Source: Cordia subcordata (taxonomy: Eukaryota; Streptophyta; Magnoliopsida; Boraginales; Cordiaceae). From it: a stretch of DNA of 64,000 nt. The notes under the pieces were generated by a model, which was given only the letters and a program-made list of their open reading frames with translations, had not been told where the DNA came from and did not search any database. Made by a program: the position numbers and the translations under genes. Location of the stretch: assembly GCA_028554755.1 (NCBI GenBank), contig JAPTOF010000019.1, positions 382,001-446,000 of the forward strand, in the 5' to 3' direction. How positions within the stretch are numbered: position 1 is the first letter of the stretch; each line of letters opens with the position of its first letter. Below are positions 37,901-48,592 of the stretch, piece by piece.

Positions 37901-38439
37901 AAACCAGTGTAAACAGATAAAAGACCAAGGAAAGATGAAACTATACCTTCAATCCTACTAAATGCTTTAATCCCAGGACCTAAATTGGAGAAAGTAATCA
38001 TTCAGTTAGTGCGTGGTGAGGACAAAGCAAGTATATAACAGATTATAAGCTCTTCCAAGAATAAAAGAGGCTGTCAATGTGATGAGATGAATTGGCTTGA
38101 CCAAGCAAAATACCTGAGCCATGGAAAAAGTATCCAATAACAAAGACAGCTCCCTGAAAGATTTTAGAAGCAAAAAATGCTTGGAATTCAAAAATCAATG
38201 TTGAAACACATTTTGCGAACTGAAGAGCTCAAAACAATAGAAGAACATCTACCAGATAGCATTACTTCAGCAAAATAACGACAGGAAACCACAAAGCATA
38301 ACAAATGGATATATTTATTTACCAGAAATAGAAGAACCGTGGATAACAAAGGAGAGGCACGTGATTTTGGTTGAAGAAGTCCCCCAAATCCTCCACCAGC
38401 GCCAAAGCGCCGTGGTGGATTTCCTGGCCTTCTTGACAT
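34975..38439 (-). CDS. CGR2/CGR3-like Golgi pectin methyltransferase
   Basis: Six exons on the minus strand, 38323-38439, 38114-38153, 37947-37979, 36253-36627, 35834-35889 and 34975-35127, give 257 residues. All splice sites are GT-AG and phases agree. The protein starts MSRRPGNPPRRFGAGG. A single N-terminal signal-anchor follows (about residues 31-52, LLSTVLLFLGAVFVIGYFF). Next is a SAM-methyltransferase-like lumenal domain with KVLHVGPETCSVV, EAWGVEPYDIEDAD, LPYRAKSFSLVIVSDAVDYL and a C-terminal MRSASWWARFFVQT. The family (cotton Golgi-related 2/3) methylesterifies homogalacturonan in the Golgi and affects wall properties and growth. Length matches family members. A 5'-UTR intron is possible (donor after 39275, acceptor before 38477, minus strand). 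It converges with the DYW-PPR gene, as CGR2 and At3g49710 neighbour each other in Arabidopsis. Confidence 0.94.
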
Positions 38440-38477
38440 TGCAATTTGAAAATTGTATAACTCGAGAAAAGTTTATT

Positions 38478-39274
38478 CTGTCACAAAACAAACAAGAAGA
38501 TTCTCAGCAATTCACAGATATAGTACATCTGGGGTTGGTCCACCAACATGTGGCAAAATCCATAAAACATGAAGGACAAATAACTAACAAAGTCATGGAT
38601 TGGGCAGGTAACAGAGGTTGTTGCTGTAAAATCTATTCTCCCTATAAATCTGGAAGTGAAATGGTCAATATATTTTTACTTCTCGAACTCAAAAAACCTG
38701 AATAGTGTATTTATTTCGATTCTATGATAGGAAAATCTAAAATTTCACTCAATCTTATAGATAAATCTTGCAGTGAAGTTCACCATAAATATCAGGATGC
38801 AAAAGGGAATATGTCTATATATCTAGTCATAGCTACTTGTTTGATAAGGAAATACCTCGCCCAAAGTGCGCTTAAAACAACATATCATCAGATGGATAAG
38901 CCCACAAAAACAGAGTGTTTTGCTGAATCAAAAACTCAAGTGAACATATTGAGGCTTAATTATGCAATTAATGACAATGGAACTGATCTAACCTATGCCA
39001 ACATCATACGACCATAACATCAATATTTATATGCCACGTTATCCATAAAGATTCCCAGCTACACCAAGTGATCTGCTCATATGAATTAGCAAAATGAGAA
39101 CACTCCAATCATCTCTCTGTTATCCAGTAAACATTCGAAAACATAACATTGATAAAGATCAACAACATGGTCTAACCAGTAAATCTTGATAACAGGAAAA
39201 AAAAAAAAAAAGGATTGGAAAAACTTAATAATTTGGCTATGACAGCAAGCGTGATGGAGCAAGAGAGTACAAAC
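38478..39274 (-). other. Possible 5'-UTR intron of the CGR gene
   Basis: On the minus strand a plausible donor (AAAAG then GTTTGT) lies at 39275/39274. An acceptor (TTGTGACAG) lies at 38478, about 40 nt upstream of the start codon. The interval has no coding signal of its own. It needs transcript support. Confidence 0.35.
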
Positions 39275-39275
39275 C

Positions 39276-42200
39276 TTTTAAGAGAAGGGCCACATGAGTG
39301 ATGTACGAGATGGATGTTGGATCTTGGATCTGTTACTGTTACGTAACAGATGCTTGTTTGAGCTTTCTAGTGTTCAAACGCGAGCGAAAAAAATGGTGTT
39401 TGTTTGTTTTGCCTTTGCTCACAGTCGCTGTCGGGGTGTGACTGTGAATCAATTGACCTGAGCAGTGTCATCATCACTCAAATCAGACGGATAAGTTGAG
39501 CCGCTTATCACATCCCAAGTGGAGTCTAATGATAATTTATAGTTTTGGAATAAAAATATATAGGTTAGTAACAAAAGATTTTGAAAGTTGAAAGTATAAA
39601 TTTTTTTTAAAGAACTTATAGATTTTTGTTTTAAATATTATTAATTTTTATTCTTAATTTATAAATTCTTTTTCGATAGTTACAAATTTTTGTATAAATT
39701 AATATCAATCTTGGACTAATGGAAGTGTTTTCCAATGGCAAATGTATGGGTCAGAATACAGAGATTACACGCGTGGATTTATAACGTGTATTATGTTTTT
39801 TTTTTAATCGTTTGTACTATGCTCTTACGTCAGCAGATCCAAGCTTTCCACCTTTTTAGGCCAAAAAAAAAAGATTGTTGGATTATTCTTTACAATTTAA
39901 AATATCAAGCCAGATATTTAGCGAGATCAAGACTAAATTTTCAAACCCACTGAATGAGATTCATCATATAGATTTGAAGCCATATGAGGGGAAAAAAAAT
40001 TAATGTGTTTTTAATATTAGATAGTTTTTTCCTTTATATAAATGAACCTACTTATAATTTGGCTGCACCCAGAAGCAGTTTCTTTGTGGTAGTGATATTT
40101 CTTTTTCTTTCTTTTGGCCAAATTCTTTGTAGTAGTGATATTGTCAGAGCAAATTTTATGCCACCAAACCATTAAAAAAAAAAAAAAAACTTTAAGAGTC
40201 TTCTTTACAAATTTTTTCAACCCAAAATTTCTGTCCTTTTTCTCATAAGATGGGATTTATATAACCCATTTGCACAAACATTTTTTTAATAAAAGAAATC
40301 AAATTCCAGCTCAATTGCTGCAGTCTCTCCATTTTGCACGCGGTCACAATTTCTTTTGATCAGCAAATACACAAATTTTTTCTTTTAAATATATGGTTCT
40401 GCAAATATTCCTTCCCACTACAATGTTGCATGAGAATCAAAATCCATCACTTGACAAAAGATTGTCCACATCAACATGCAACTAAAGGAAAAAATGAAAT
40501 TTCATCGTATTACCATTATTATTTCCCTTTAAAATTTATACATATACACACTCACACACACACACACACACTGCATTGTCAAAAGCTTCAAGTTTCTGGA
40601 ATATGCAAAGAGCTTTTCAGCGCATTACCAGGATAAACTCCAAATTGCCTTGCTCAGTTGCTGTCCCCCCGGCCTTCAGAACATTTATAAGCACTCCTCA
40701 TTTGCAATTTATTGATAACAGCAGCAAGTTAACAAGCAGTGTCTACTTAGTATTTATGTCAAAGAAAAGAATCCACATGATCTAACAGAATCCACATAGA
40801 CAATATATATGAATAATGTATCTGATAGCAGAGAGAGCTAAACACCACCGGAAGACATGGCGTGTTAGTTTTTAAGTATGACTAACAATTACAAGGGTTA
40901 TTTATGCTCCAGTGTCCTTGGATCAGCTGTCATGTGCTTTTCCAACCTCCTCGTGCTTCTGTCAGAAAACAAAGCGTTCTAGAACCTGTTGCTGAACATT
41001 TCACACACAGAGAAACACAAGCCAGAGCTTCAAAGAGAGAATGCGACTCTATTATGTTCAAATTGAGTTCCACAAGACCTCAGCCACATGGCTGTTGCTA
41101 AGAAAAACTAAATACATCATCCCAACTGAAAGGAGAATAGGGAAAGCAAACACAAGTATGTTCCTAGATACAAATATAAAATTCATAAAATTAAGGCAGC
41201 CTGAGAAATTAAGGAAAACAGAAAAGAAAAATGCATCACTGTAGGAAAATAATTACGCAGTCAGTTAATAATGCATTTCAAAGTGTAAGAAATTAAAGTT
41301 TGTAAATGCAATTAAAAAAGAAAAAGGAAAAAATGCAGAATTGGTAAGATACGATGCATGACCTTGAAATTTTCTACAAGAGAGGAGGGTGCCCAATGGA
41401 GCATTAATTAGCCTCATCATCATAAAACAAGTCATGAAATTGTTTTTACTCAAAGATCACAGTCTTATTTAGCTAGGAGTGGCACAACAAACTATATATA
41501 TAACTTCGGTTTGTCTTCTATGGAAGAATTCTTGAAGATTTTATTTCTTGTTGCTTTTTGCATAAGCCTTACAATTAAGTTTCCATTCCCTCTGAACTGT
41601 GATGTGACTTTGCTTTTGATGCTGGAAGACCGAGTAAAGAAAAATGACAAGCAAGCAAATATTTACGAGTGTCACGAGCAAATAGAAGAAATAATCCACA
41701 AGCCTGACTTTGCTGATTGACATGTCTCAATTATGCAGAATACATAAAGTGCAGCTTGGAAGAATTAATCACCAAGCATGTTAAAGTATCAGTTAGCTTG
41801 AGGAAGCTGAACTACTCTACACACTTGGGGCTATTGCTATGACAAGCAAATATATAAGTTAACCTTTTAATGTACATCAGTGATCTCAGCTTGTCAATAT
41901 AACTCACTTTGACTCAAAAGTTTCAACCCTGGCCTCCTTGGTTAATTGACTCAAAAGTTTCAACCCCGGCCTCCTTGGTTAACTTCAATGTCCTTATAAA
42001 CAGATAACTCAACTCTTTTCCTTTTCCTCTCACTCAAAACAGTTAAAAGAGCAATTGGACAGAACTAGTTGAAAGGTTTTGATAGACAACCAATAGCGCA
42101 GAGTTCTTCCATCACAGAGAAATATCTATCGTGTTTACCATCTTATCCTGTACCAGATTTAGAAAATGCCCCGTGTGATCAGATTTCTATGACAAGAAGA

Positions 42201-42385
42201 GGAGAAATCTAGCCAGGAAAAAGAGGATATTGTTCTGAATTAGTATGTGAACTATATGCTCCCATAGAAATAAAAATGTATAATATGTGGATGAAAATTC
42301 AGAGTGGAACTTAATAGAGTTTGTGTATCACTAGTGCAATCTGTAGTTCACAACTAGTCACTCTGCAGCATCCACCTCAGTTGGA
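39276..42385. other. Intergenic between CGR and PPR genes
   Basis: No gene recognised on either strand. The left part is the CGR upstream region. The right part should include the 3' UTR of the minus-strand PPR gene. A CA repeat lies near 40549-40571 and a 37-bp tandem duplication at 41909-41982. Open frames here are short and family-less. Confidence 0.45.
41909..41982. repeat. 37-bp tandem duplication
   Basis: Two adjacent 37-bp copies (41909-41945 and 41946-41982), each starting TTGACTCAAAAGTTTCAACC. They differ at one position (CCCTGG against CCCCGG). The high identity implies a recent duplication. Confidence 0.9.
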
Positions 42386-44335
42386 TCATAAAATGTTAGC
42401 CTTTCTACGACCATTTCCCCATCTGCGACGACGAGTTCTCCTCTTCCTTCCATCCACTCTTTCCTTCGCTTTCTCTTTCAAGTCCCTTTCACCACGCCGT
42501 TTATACATCTTGAAGGTCATCTGTCTCTCTGCAGCCATTTGTCTTACTTTCTCTGTAATCTCTGCAGCGATTTGTCTATTGTACAGTTTCCTTAAACCCA
42601 GCATAAGCCTTGCAAAAGTGTCTGGTTGAGGCATAACACCATCATCCATCATATCCAAACAATATGAACAAGCTTCCTTCACATGCCCATTTGAGAAGAG
42701 TGCATGTATCCAAATTGTCCATGCATACACATTAAGTTCACATCCTTTCATCATGATGCAACGCCATACATCTTTACTCAATTCAAGCTTATCCGCTCGT
42801 AACAGAGAATTCAAAAGACGCTTCAGGGTTCCATACTGAGGAGCAGATAAAAGACCTCTGCCAACCATTTCCTTAAAATAATCACAAGCTTCAACAAGAT
42901 GCCCTTGCTCAATAAATCCATTAATCATAATTACAAAGGTGTCAACTCCCGGACTAATTCCATTGGCTTCAGTTTCAGTCCAAAGTCGAACACTTTCTTC
43001 AATCTCCCCTAATTTGCATGCCAATCTAATTAAAGTATTGTAAATGCTGAGATCAGGGCCTAAACCGATCTTTCTCATTTCCTCCTTAAGCTCCAGACAG
43101 TCCTCCAATTGTTCTTTCTTCTCATGAGCCAACATGATGTGCAAATATGTTGTAGGATTCGGAGAATGCCCCCTCTGTATCATTCTATCCAAAAGCTGAT
43201 AACCTCTATCAATCTTACCCCACTTACAAAATCCACTAATCAAAGTAGTGTAAGTTACAATATCAGCCTCACAACCACTCTTCTCCATATCCATGAATAC
43301 CCTCATTGCCTCCTCCAACTTCTCCTGTCCACAGAGTGCCTGAATCACAATTGTAAACGAAGTCACATTAGGATCACATCCCTTCCTCTTCATCTCCTGT
43401 AAAAGATCAAATGCATCCACCATTTTGCCAGCAGTCGCATAGCCACTAAGCAAGTTATTATAAACCACAATATCAGGCTCAAATCCTTCCTCCCTCATCT
43501 TAATCACCACATTTTTTGCCTCCATAAGCTTCCCTTCTCTGCACCAACCATATAACAAAGAAGTAAAATGTTTTATGGTAGGCACAAACCTAAACTTCAT
43601 ATCCTCAAACAGCAAAGCTGCTTCCTTTACACTACCATTTTTGCTCAAAGCATCCAACAAACACCCAAAAACATACTCATCAGGCTGACACCCGAATTTG
43701 GGCATCTCATCCAACACCTCAATTGCTTTCTTCACCATTCTTGCCGATGCGAACCTCCTCATCAGCACAACAAACATCTCGGGTGATAAAAGCTGAGGAC
43801 TTTCCCTCCTCATCTCTTCAATAAGTGCCCAAACAGCACCAAACTGCCTCATTTTGCCTAAAATCTTGATCATAGCCTTGTACACTTCGTGACTATGCCT
43901 ATGACCAGGCTGCTTTGATGCCCAAACAAAGAATCTATAACCTAAGTTCCCAGAATCACCACAACGATACAACACACGTTCTGTTAAGCCTTGCCTTACA
44001 ACAACACCAGATTGTTGTAAGGCAAGTTCCAACTTTGGAACCCTCGTGTGGAATTTTCTTAAAATTCTATAGACTTTTTCAACGTCAGCTGAAAATTCAT
44101 CATGGGGATGATTGTCTGTTGAGTGATGTTGGTCTTTCTCGAGATGAACGAGGCCATGCCCTCTTCTTGGATCGTTCTTGGATGAACCCAGATGAGTATA
44201 GGTGGAAAAGAGATTGGATTTTGATGGGTTAGGGAATGGGGCAATAGAGAGTGATGTTTTTTTATTGGTGGAAGACGAAGGCAAGTAGTGTTTGTTGCAG
44301 AGACCAACAAAACTACGCAGAGAAAGTCTATGCAT
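42386..44335 (-). CDS. P-class pentatricopeptide repeat protein, 649 aa
   Basis: Intronless minus-strand gene for an RNA-binding organelle protein of the P class, which typically acts in RNA stabilisation, splicing or translation and lacks an editing domain. A basic, serine-rich N-terminus of about 60 residues is consistent with an organelle presequence. It is followed by a typical VYRILRKFHTRVPKLELALQ segment, then about twelve 35-residue repeats (PDIVVYNNLLSGYATAGKM, ADIVTYTTLISGFCKWGKI and others). The C-terminus is strongly basic (RKRRTRRRRWGNGRRKANIL). I recall this as the At3g49730 / At5g65820 type, adjacent to CGR2/CGR3 in both Arabidopsis blocks. It is divergent with the next PPR gene, sharing a 442-bp intergenic region. 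The RNA target is unknown. Confidence 0.94.
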   Translation of the reverse strand: MHRLSLRSFVGLCNKHYLPSSSTNKKTSLSIAPFPNPSKSNLFSTYTHLGSSKNDPRRGHGLVHLEKDQHHSTDNHPHDEFSADVEKVYRILRKFHTRVPKLELALQQSGVVVRQGLTERVLYRCGDSGNLGYRFFVWASKQPGHRHSHEVYKAMIKILGKMRQFGAVWALIEEMRRESPQLLSPEMFVVLMRRFASARMVKKAIEVLDEMPKFGCQPDEYVFGCLLDALSKNGSVKEAALLFEDMKFRFVPTIKHFTSLLYGWCREGKLMEAKNVVIKMREEGFEPDIVVYNNLLSGYATAGKMVDAFDLLQEMKRKGCDPNVTSFTIVIQALCGQEKLEEAMRVFMDMEKSGCEADIVTYTTLISGFCKWGKIDRGYQLLDRMIQRGHSPNPTTYLHIMLAHEKKEQLEDCLELKEEMRKIGLGPDLSIYNTLIRLACKLGEIEESVRLWTETEANGISPGVDTFVIMINGFIEQGHLVEACDYFKEMVGRGLLSAPQYGTLKRLLNSLLRADKLELSKDVWRCIMMKGCELNVYAWTIWIHALFSNGHVKEACSYCLDMMDDGVMPQPDTFARLMLGLRKLYNRQIAAEITEKVRQMAAERQMTFKMYKRRGERDLKEKAKERVDGRKRRTRRRRWGNGRRKANIL

Positions 44336-44777
44336 CTCGATATTTTAGAATAAATCAGCTTAGTCTTCTAAAATAACCATCTTTTCTTTGCCACTGTTCA
44401 ACTCCACATTGACATTATAGCTCACCCGAGTGAGTTTTTGCACTGGAGTGAATAGGAGGAAGAGCAAAAGAACCACCACCTGGTCACAAGACGGTATACA
44501 TTGGTTGCCTTGTGGGTACACACTGTACAGGATGGGCCGGCCTACATATTCTGTTCCAGACGGCCCACTTAAAAGTCCTCTTTTTTGAAAAATGGGATTG
44601 ATCCACTGGGCCATAGTCCAATAGTGACTCCACCAAGGTACAGTGGTCGTACAAGTGGATGAATCAAGGCCTCAAGCCACACAACTCGATTATTTTCTTC
44701 TTCAAATTTTAGACTACAAAATTTTCCTATCCCATCACGTTTGAGCTTGTGTTACTCACAACGGAATGCTTTGACTG
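44336..44777. promoter_or_regulatory. Shared region between two divergent PPR genes
   Basis: The 442 bp between start codons of oppositely oriented PPR genes must hold both promoters and leaders. The only open frame in it (minus, 84 codons) has no family resemblance. No clear TATA box was seen, as is common for PPR genes. A GGCCCA/TGGGCC-type motif is present (ATGGGCCGGCC, CGGCCCACTT, CTGGGCCATAG around 44533-44615); such site II-like elements are common upstream of organelle-protein genes. Confidence 0.45.
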
Positions 44778-46982
44778 ATGAAGCTCTCCAATTACAAAGA
44801 CACTTTAACTGCCATAACTGAAATACCCACCAAGCAACAACTCATCAAACTCAACTGTCTTTTGGCCAACGTCAACACTTCCCGCCAATTCAACCAAACC
44901 CTCCACCTCTTCCACCAAATCCACTCATCCCACCCCCTCAAACCAGACCACTATACCCTCTCCACCGCCCTGACCGCCGCCTCCCACCTCGGCGACACCA
45001 CCTCCGGCACCCAACTCCACGCCCACGCCGTTCTTGCCGGGCTCAAGAACTTCTCTCATGTTTCAAACACTCTCCTTTCCTTCTATGCAAAATCAAAAGA
45101 CTTAATATCAGTCAAAAAGGTGTTTGATGAAATCAGAAACCCAGATGTTTATTCGTGGACAACACTACTATCAGCCTGCGCAAAGCTTGGGGAAATTCAT
45201 AGTGCTTATAAGCTATTCGATCAAATGCCTTCTCGAGATGTAGCAATTTGGAATGCCATGATTACAGGGTGTGTAGACAAGGGTTGTTTTGATATTGCAT
45301 TGGGTTTGTTCCAAAAGATGCACTTGATGAGTGTTAGGCATGATAATTATAGTCTTGCTAGTGTTTTGAGTATGTGTTGTTTGGAGCTATTGGACTTTGG
45401 CAGGCAAGTGCATTCGTTGGTTATCAAGACTGGGTATATGGCTAGAGCCTCAGTTGTTAATGCTTTGCTTACAATGTATTTTAACTGTGAATGTGTTGCG
45501 GATGGTTATCAAGTATTTGGAGAAGCAGAACCTAATGCCCGTGACCAGATTACCTATAATGCTATGATTGATGGTTTAGTGAGCACGGAAAGAGATGAAG
45601 AAGCTCTGTTGATATTCAAAGACATGCTAAATGTTGGTCTAAGACCGACTGGACTGACATTCGTCAGTGTTATGAGCTCGTCTCCGAGTGCTAAATTTGC
45701 TGCGCAATTATATGCGCAAGTGATGAAGTTAGGTTTTGAAGATTGTACTTCTGTGTCTAATGCAGCAATGGCGATGTACTCTACTTGCAGAGAGTTGAGT
45801 GTAGTCTGTGACATTTTTGGGAGTTTAAAGGAGAAGGATATTGTGTCATGGAATACAATGCTAACTAGCTATGCTCAAGAGAATATGGGTAGAGAGTCGG
45901 TCTTGACATACCTTCAAATGCAGAAGGAAGGGATTGAACCAGATGAGTTCACCATTGGGAGCTTATTAACAGGCTCAGAGTCGGTTTCCATTGTGGAGAT
46001 GATTCAAGCAATTGCAATAAAAACAGCACTTATTTCGAAAATTGAAGTTTCCAATGCATTGCTTTCTGCTTTGTCTAAGCATGGTCAAATAAAGCAGGCT
46101 TGTAAAATTTTCAATCTCATGCATCATAGGAATTTGATCTCCTGGAATACGATAATATCTGGGTGCCAGTTAAATGAACATGCTCTATATGGTTTGGAGA
46201 TATTTGCCAAGCTGCTTGCATCAAAATTGCATCCTAATGTTTATACTCTGAGCATTGTCCTGAGTATTTGTGCCAGCATGTCAGCTTTACAGCAAGGGAA
46301 ACAGGTTCATGGATACATTCTAAGGTTTGGATATTTATCTGAGACATCTTTAGGTAACACCCTCATTACCTTGTATGCGAAATGTGGTGTTCTAGATTTG
46401 TCTGTGAGAGTCTTTAAGATGATGATCAATAAGGACACAATCTCATGGAATTCAATGATATCTGCCTATGCGCAGCATGGTCAAGGCAAGGAAGCTGTCC
46501 ATTGTTTTCAGGTGATGCAGAACTCAGCTGGAGTTAAACCTGATAAGGCCACATTTACTGCAGTTCTTTCAGCATGCAGTCATTCTGGCATGGTTGATGA
46601 TGGCACTCAGATTTTCAACTCAATGGCCAAAAGCTTTGGTATTGAGCCTGGAGTTGACCATTTTTCCTGTATTATTGATCTTCTTGGTCGAGCTGGGTAT
46701 CTTGATGAGACAGAAAGCTTAGTAAACATTAACCATATTGAGCTTGATCCCAGTGTATTGTGGACATTATTCAGTTCATGTGTTGGACATGGTAATCTAA
46801 GATTAGGAGGCATTATAGCTAGATTTCTTCTTGAAGCTGAAGAAAATAACTCAGCTGTTTACGTGCTTTTGTCTAACATCTATGCAAATGCGGGGAAATG
46901 GGAAGAGTCAGCTAACATTAGGGAACTGATGATCAAATATGGAGTGCTAAAGCAACCAGGTAGCAGTTGGATCAGATCGTGA
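44778..46982 (+). CDS. PLS/E-class pentatricopeptide repeat protein, 734 aa
   Basis: Intronless PPR protein with alternating P, L and S repeats from about residue 20 to 650 (for example PDVYSWTTLLSACAKLGEI, DVAIWNAMITGCVDKG, DTISWNSMISAYAQHGQGK). It ends in E-type motifs (VYVLLSNIYANAGKWEES, then GSSWIRS) with no DYW domain. E-class proteins are usually organelle RNA-editing site-recognition factors that recruit a DYW protein in trans. I recall it as similar throughout to Arabidopsis At3g49740, the next gene of the same syntenic block. An upstream ATG in another frame (44766) lies 12 nt before the chosen start. A copia 5' LTR begins about 27 bp after the stop codon, so the mRNA 3' end may lie inside retroelement sequence. 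The RNA target is unknown. Confidence 0.93.
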   Translation: MKLSNYKDTLTAITEIPTKQQLIKLNCLLANVNTSRQFNQTLHLFHQIHSSHPLKPDHYTLSTALTAASHLGDTTSGTQLHAHAVLAGLKNFSHVSNTLLSFYAKSKDLISVKKVFDEIRNPDVYSWTTLLSACAKLGEIHSAYKLFDQMPSRDVAIWNAMITGCVDKGCFDIALGLFQKMHLMSVRHDNYSLASVLSMCCLELLDFGRQVHSLVIKTGYMARASVVNALLTMYFNCECVADGYQVFGEAEPNARDQITYNAMIDGLVSTERDEEALLIFKDMLNVGLRPTGLTFVSVMSSSPSAKFAAQLYAQVMKLGFEDCTSVSNAAMAMYSTCRELSVVCDIFGSLKEKDIVSWNTMLTSYAQENMGRESVLTYLQMQKEGIEPDEFTIGSLLTGSESVSIVEMIQAIAIKTALISKIEVSNALLSALSKHGQIKQACKIFNLMHHRNLISWNTIISGCQLNEHALYGLEIFAKLLASKLHPNVYTLSIVLSICASMSALQQGKQVHGYILRFGYLSETSLGNTLITLYAKCGVLDLSVRVFKMMINKDTISWNSMISAYAQHGQGKEAVHCFQVMQNSAGVKPDKATFTAVLSACSHSGMVDDGTQIFNSMAKSFGIEPGVDHFSCIIDLLGRAGYLDETESLVNINHIELDPSVLWTLFSSCVGHGNLRLGGIIARFLLEAEENNSAVYVLLSNIYANAGKWEESANIRELMIKYGVLKQPGSSWIRS

Positions 46983-47008
46983 GGACACGCAAGAGTATCT
47001 TTTACTCT

Positions 47009-47250
47009 GATAATAGAGCTATTGGAGCAAGCTGAGCGTAGCTTAAGATCAGCTAATGATGAGTCAATCCGTGGTCAAACAGTTAGTGGAAGTGCCACTC
47101 AAGTTAGTTAGAACTATCCTAGTCAGCAGAGTGAGTGAGAGATATTCAACAACTTGTAACTAACTGAGCTCTATAAATAGTGAGCTACACTTCTGTAAAT
47201 GATGATTACTTAATGATAAATATTCATTCTTCTTTCTTCATTTCTGGTTC
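47009..47250 (+). repeat. Probable copia 5' LTR (single copy)
   Basis: The segment starts TGATAATAGAGC. It has a TATA box (CTATAAATAG near 47171-47180), ends around TTCTCA and is followed within a few bases by a primer-binding-like TGGTTATCAGAGCC (initiator-Met tRNA type with an extra T). The borders are approximate because no second LTR was found. Confidence 0.5.
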
Positions 47251-47446
47251 TCATCATGGTTATCAGAGCCGAATGATCCTCTGATTTTTTTTCGAATCAA
47301 AGCTGCTTTCATGCTGATCAAATTGCTTAGCTGAAGCTTGCGAAGCTTGTGATTGGAGCACTTTTCTGATTTCTCGTGTTTTTCACTTCATTTTTTCGCT
47401 TCACAATCTCGCAAACCCTAAGAATTTTTCTTTCAAATCAACTCTA

Positions 47447-47722
47447 ATGGCGGCTTCATCATCAACTGCTACTGAAGATCTTCCTTCTGGCCCCAAGTAT
47501 CTATTACAGAATATTAATGCTATGTATCAATTGAAGCTTGATAATACGAATTATATGATGTGGAAATCGCACATGGAAGGACTTCTTAATGCCGCTGATG
47601 TTCTTCCGCATGTTAATGGCACCTCTCCATGCGCTCCGCAGGTCATCAAGGATGCTACAGGAGCCTTGATTCTCAATCCAGAGCATGGTACTAGGCTGCA
47701 GCTTGATACAAATTTCAGCTGA
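47447..47722 (+). pseudogene. Truncated copia gag (UBN2/DUF4219 type)
   Basis: MAASSSTATEDLPSGPKYLL and KLDNTNYMMWKSHMEGLL are the characteristic N-terminus of copia gag polyproteins. Similarity stops at about 47715 and no zinc knuckle, protease or pol follows, so this is a 5' fragment of an element. It resembles the gag of the copia element at 51157 ([14 protein letters not shown]) but differs clearly, so it is a different family. Confidence 0.75.
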
Positions 47723-48592
47723 AAACACCAGAGACGTCAAATATCTGATAAATGCTGTGCCATGACTTTCATCAGCGACAGCTGCAATGCTGAGTAGCAC
47801 TTTCATAAGAGGAGCTAACCGGAGCTTGTTCCGGAATCAATGATCGCTGCTGCGGTTGATCAGCATATGAGATGACTAAAAGCAAATAAGTACGTTGTTG
47901 TAACTATGTGTATTCACTCAGCTTACTTATTTCCCTAAAGAAACTGAAGAAGAAAAACTTTTAAGCAACGCATCTAAAAATTTCATATTGGCTCGTGAGG
48001 ACAAGGGCTTGCAAGACATTGTGAGGTGCGGGGAGATTTTCTCTGGAATCATGACACGCTTATAATTAACAAGCAAACAAATTGAACCTTATCAAACTAT
48101 TTCTTCGTAAGAACCTTAAGGATTTGTGCTTCAAGGAATTTATATATGATCGCGGATTTATTGACATTGAGTGAGAGTTTCTAAAGGATCAAAACTCTTG
48201 TTGGATTTTGGAACCAAAACTTTGGGCCACCAGGATAGACGGGGCTATTCGAACATCATGGCACGTCCGCTTAATACCTGCCATAACAATAAACCAATCA
48301 TCTCTAATCAAGAACGAAAGCACTCATGAAGAAGATTACGATAGACTAGGCCTGCATTGTGGACGCAGCTAAAACCATCCCTTCATTTCATTGTCTCAGT
48401 ACAGGGAGATATATATTTACAATTTCACAGTTCAAAAATCCAAATAGATCCAGCTTATTTGATGATCTAGTAATTGTTGCCGATAAAATATCTGCTCCAC
48501 TTCAAAATTCTTCTTATGGTGAATATACTATGAATGCAACTAAGGGTGAAGAGATCTGGCCAATGATGCTGTCTATTGCTGGATCTGATATT
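47723..48592. other. Anonymous sequence downstream of copia fragment
   Basis: No recognisable coding region. It contains the downstream flank of squalene epoxidase (minus strand) and possibly degraded retroelement sequence. Confidence 0.4.

Noticed and set aside
38361..38705. Plus-strand 114-codon frame.
   Set aside because: It overlaps CGR exon 1 and its leader in antisense. It has no family resemblance, while the minus strand gives a complete spliced CGR protein.
41909..41982. CRISPR-like repeat array.
   Set aside because: There are only two directly adjacent copies without spacers, and the genome is plant. No cas genes or true arrays occur anywhere in the window.
43109..44232. Plus-strand frames of 70-105 codons.
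   Set aside because: They are antisense shadows of the P-class PPR gene, which is continuous over 649 codons on the minus strand.
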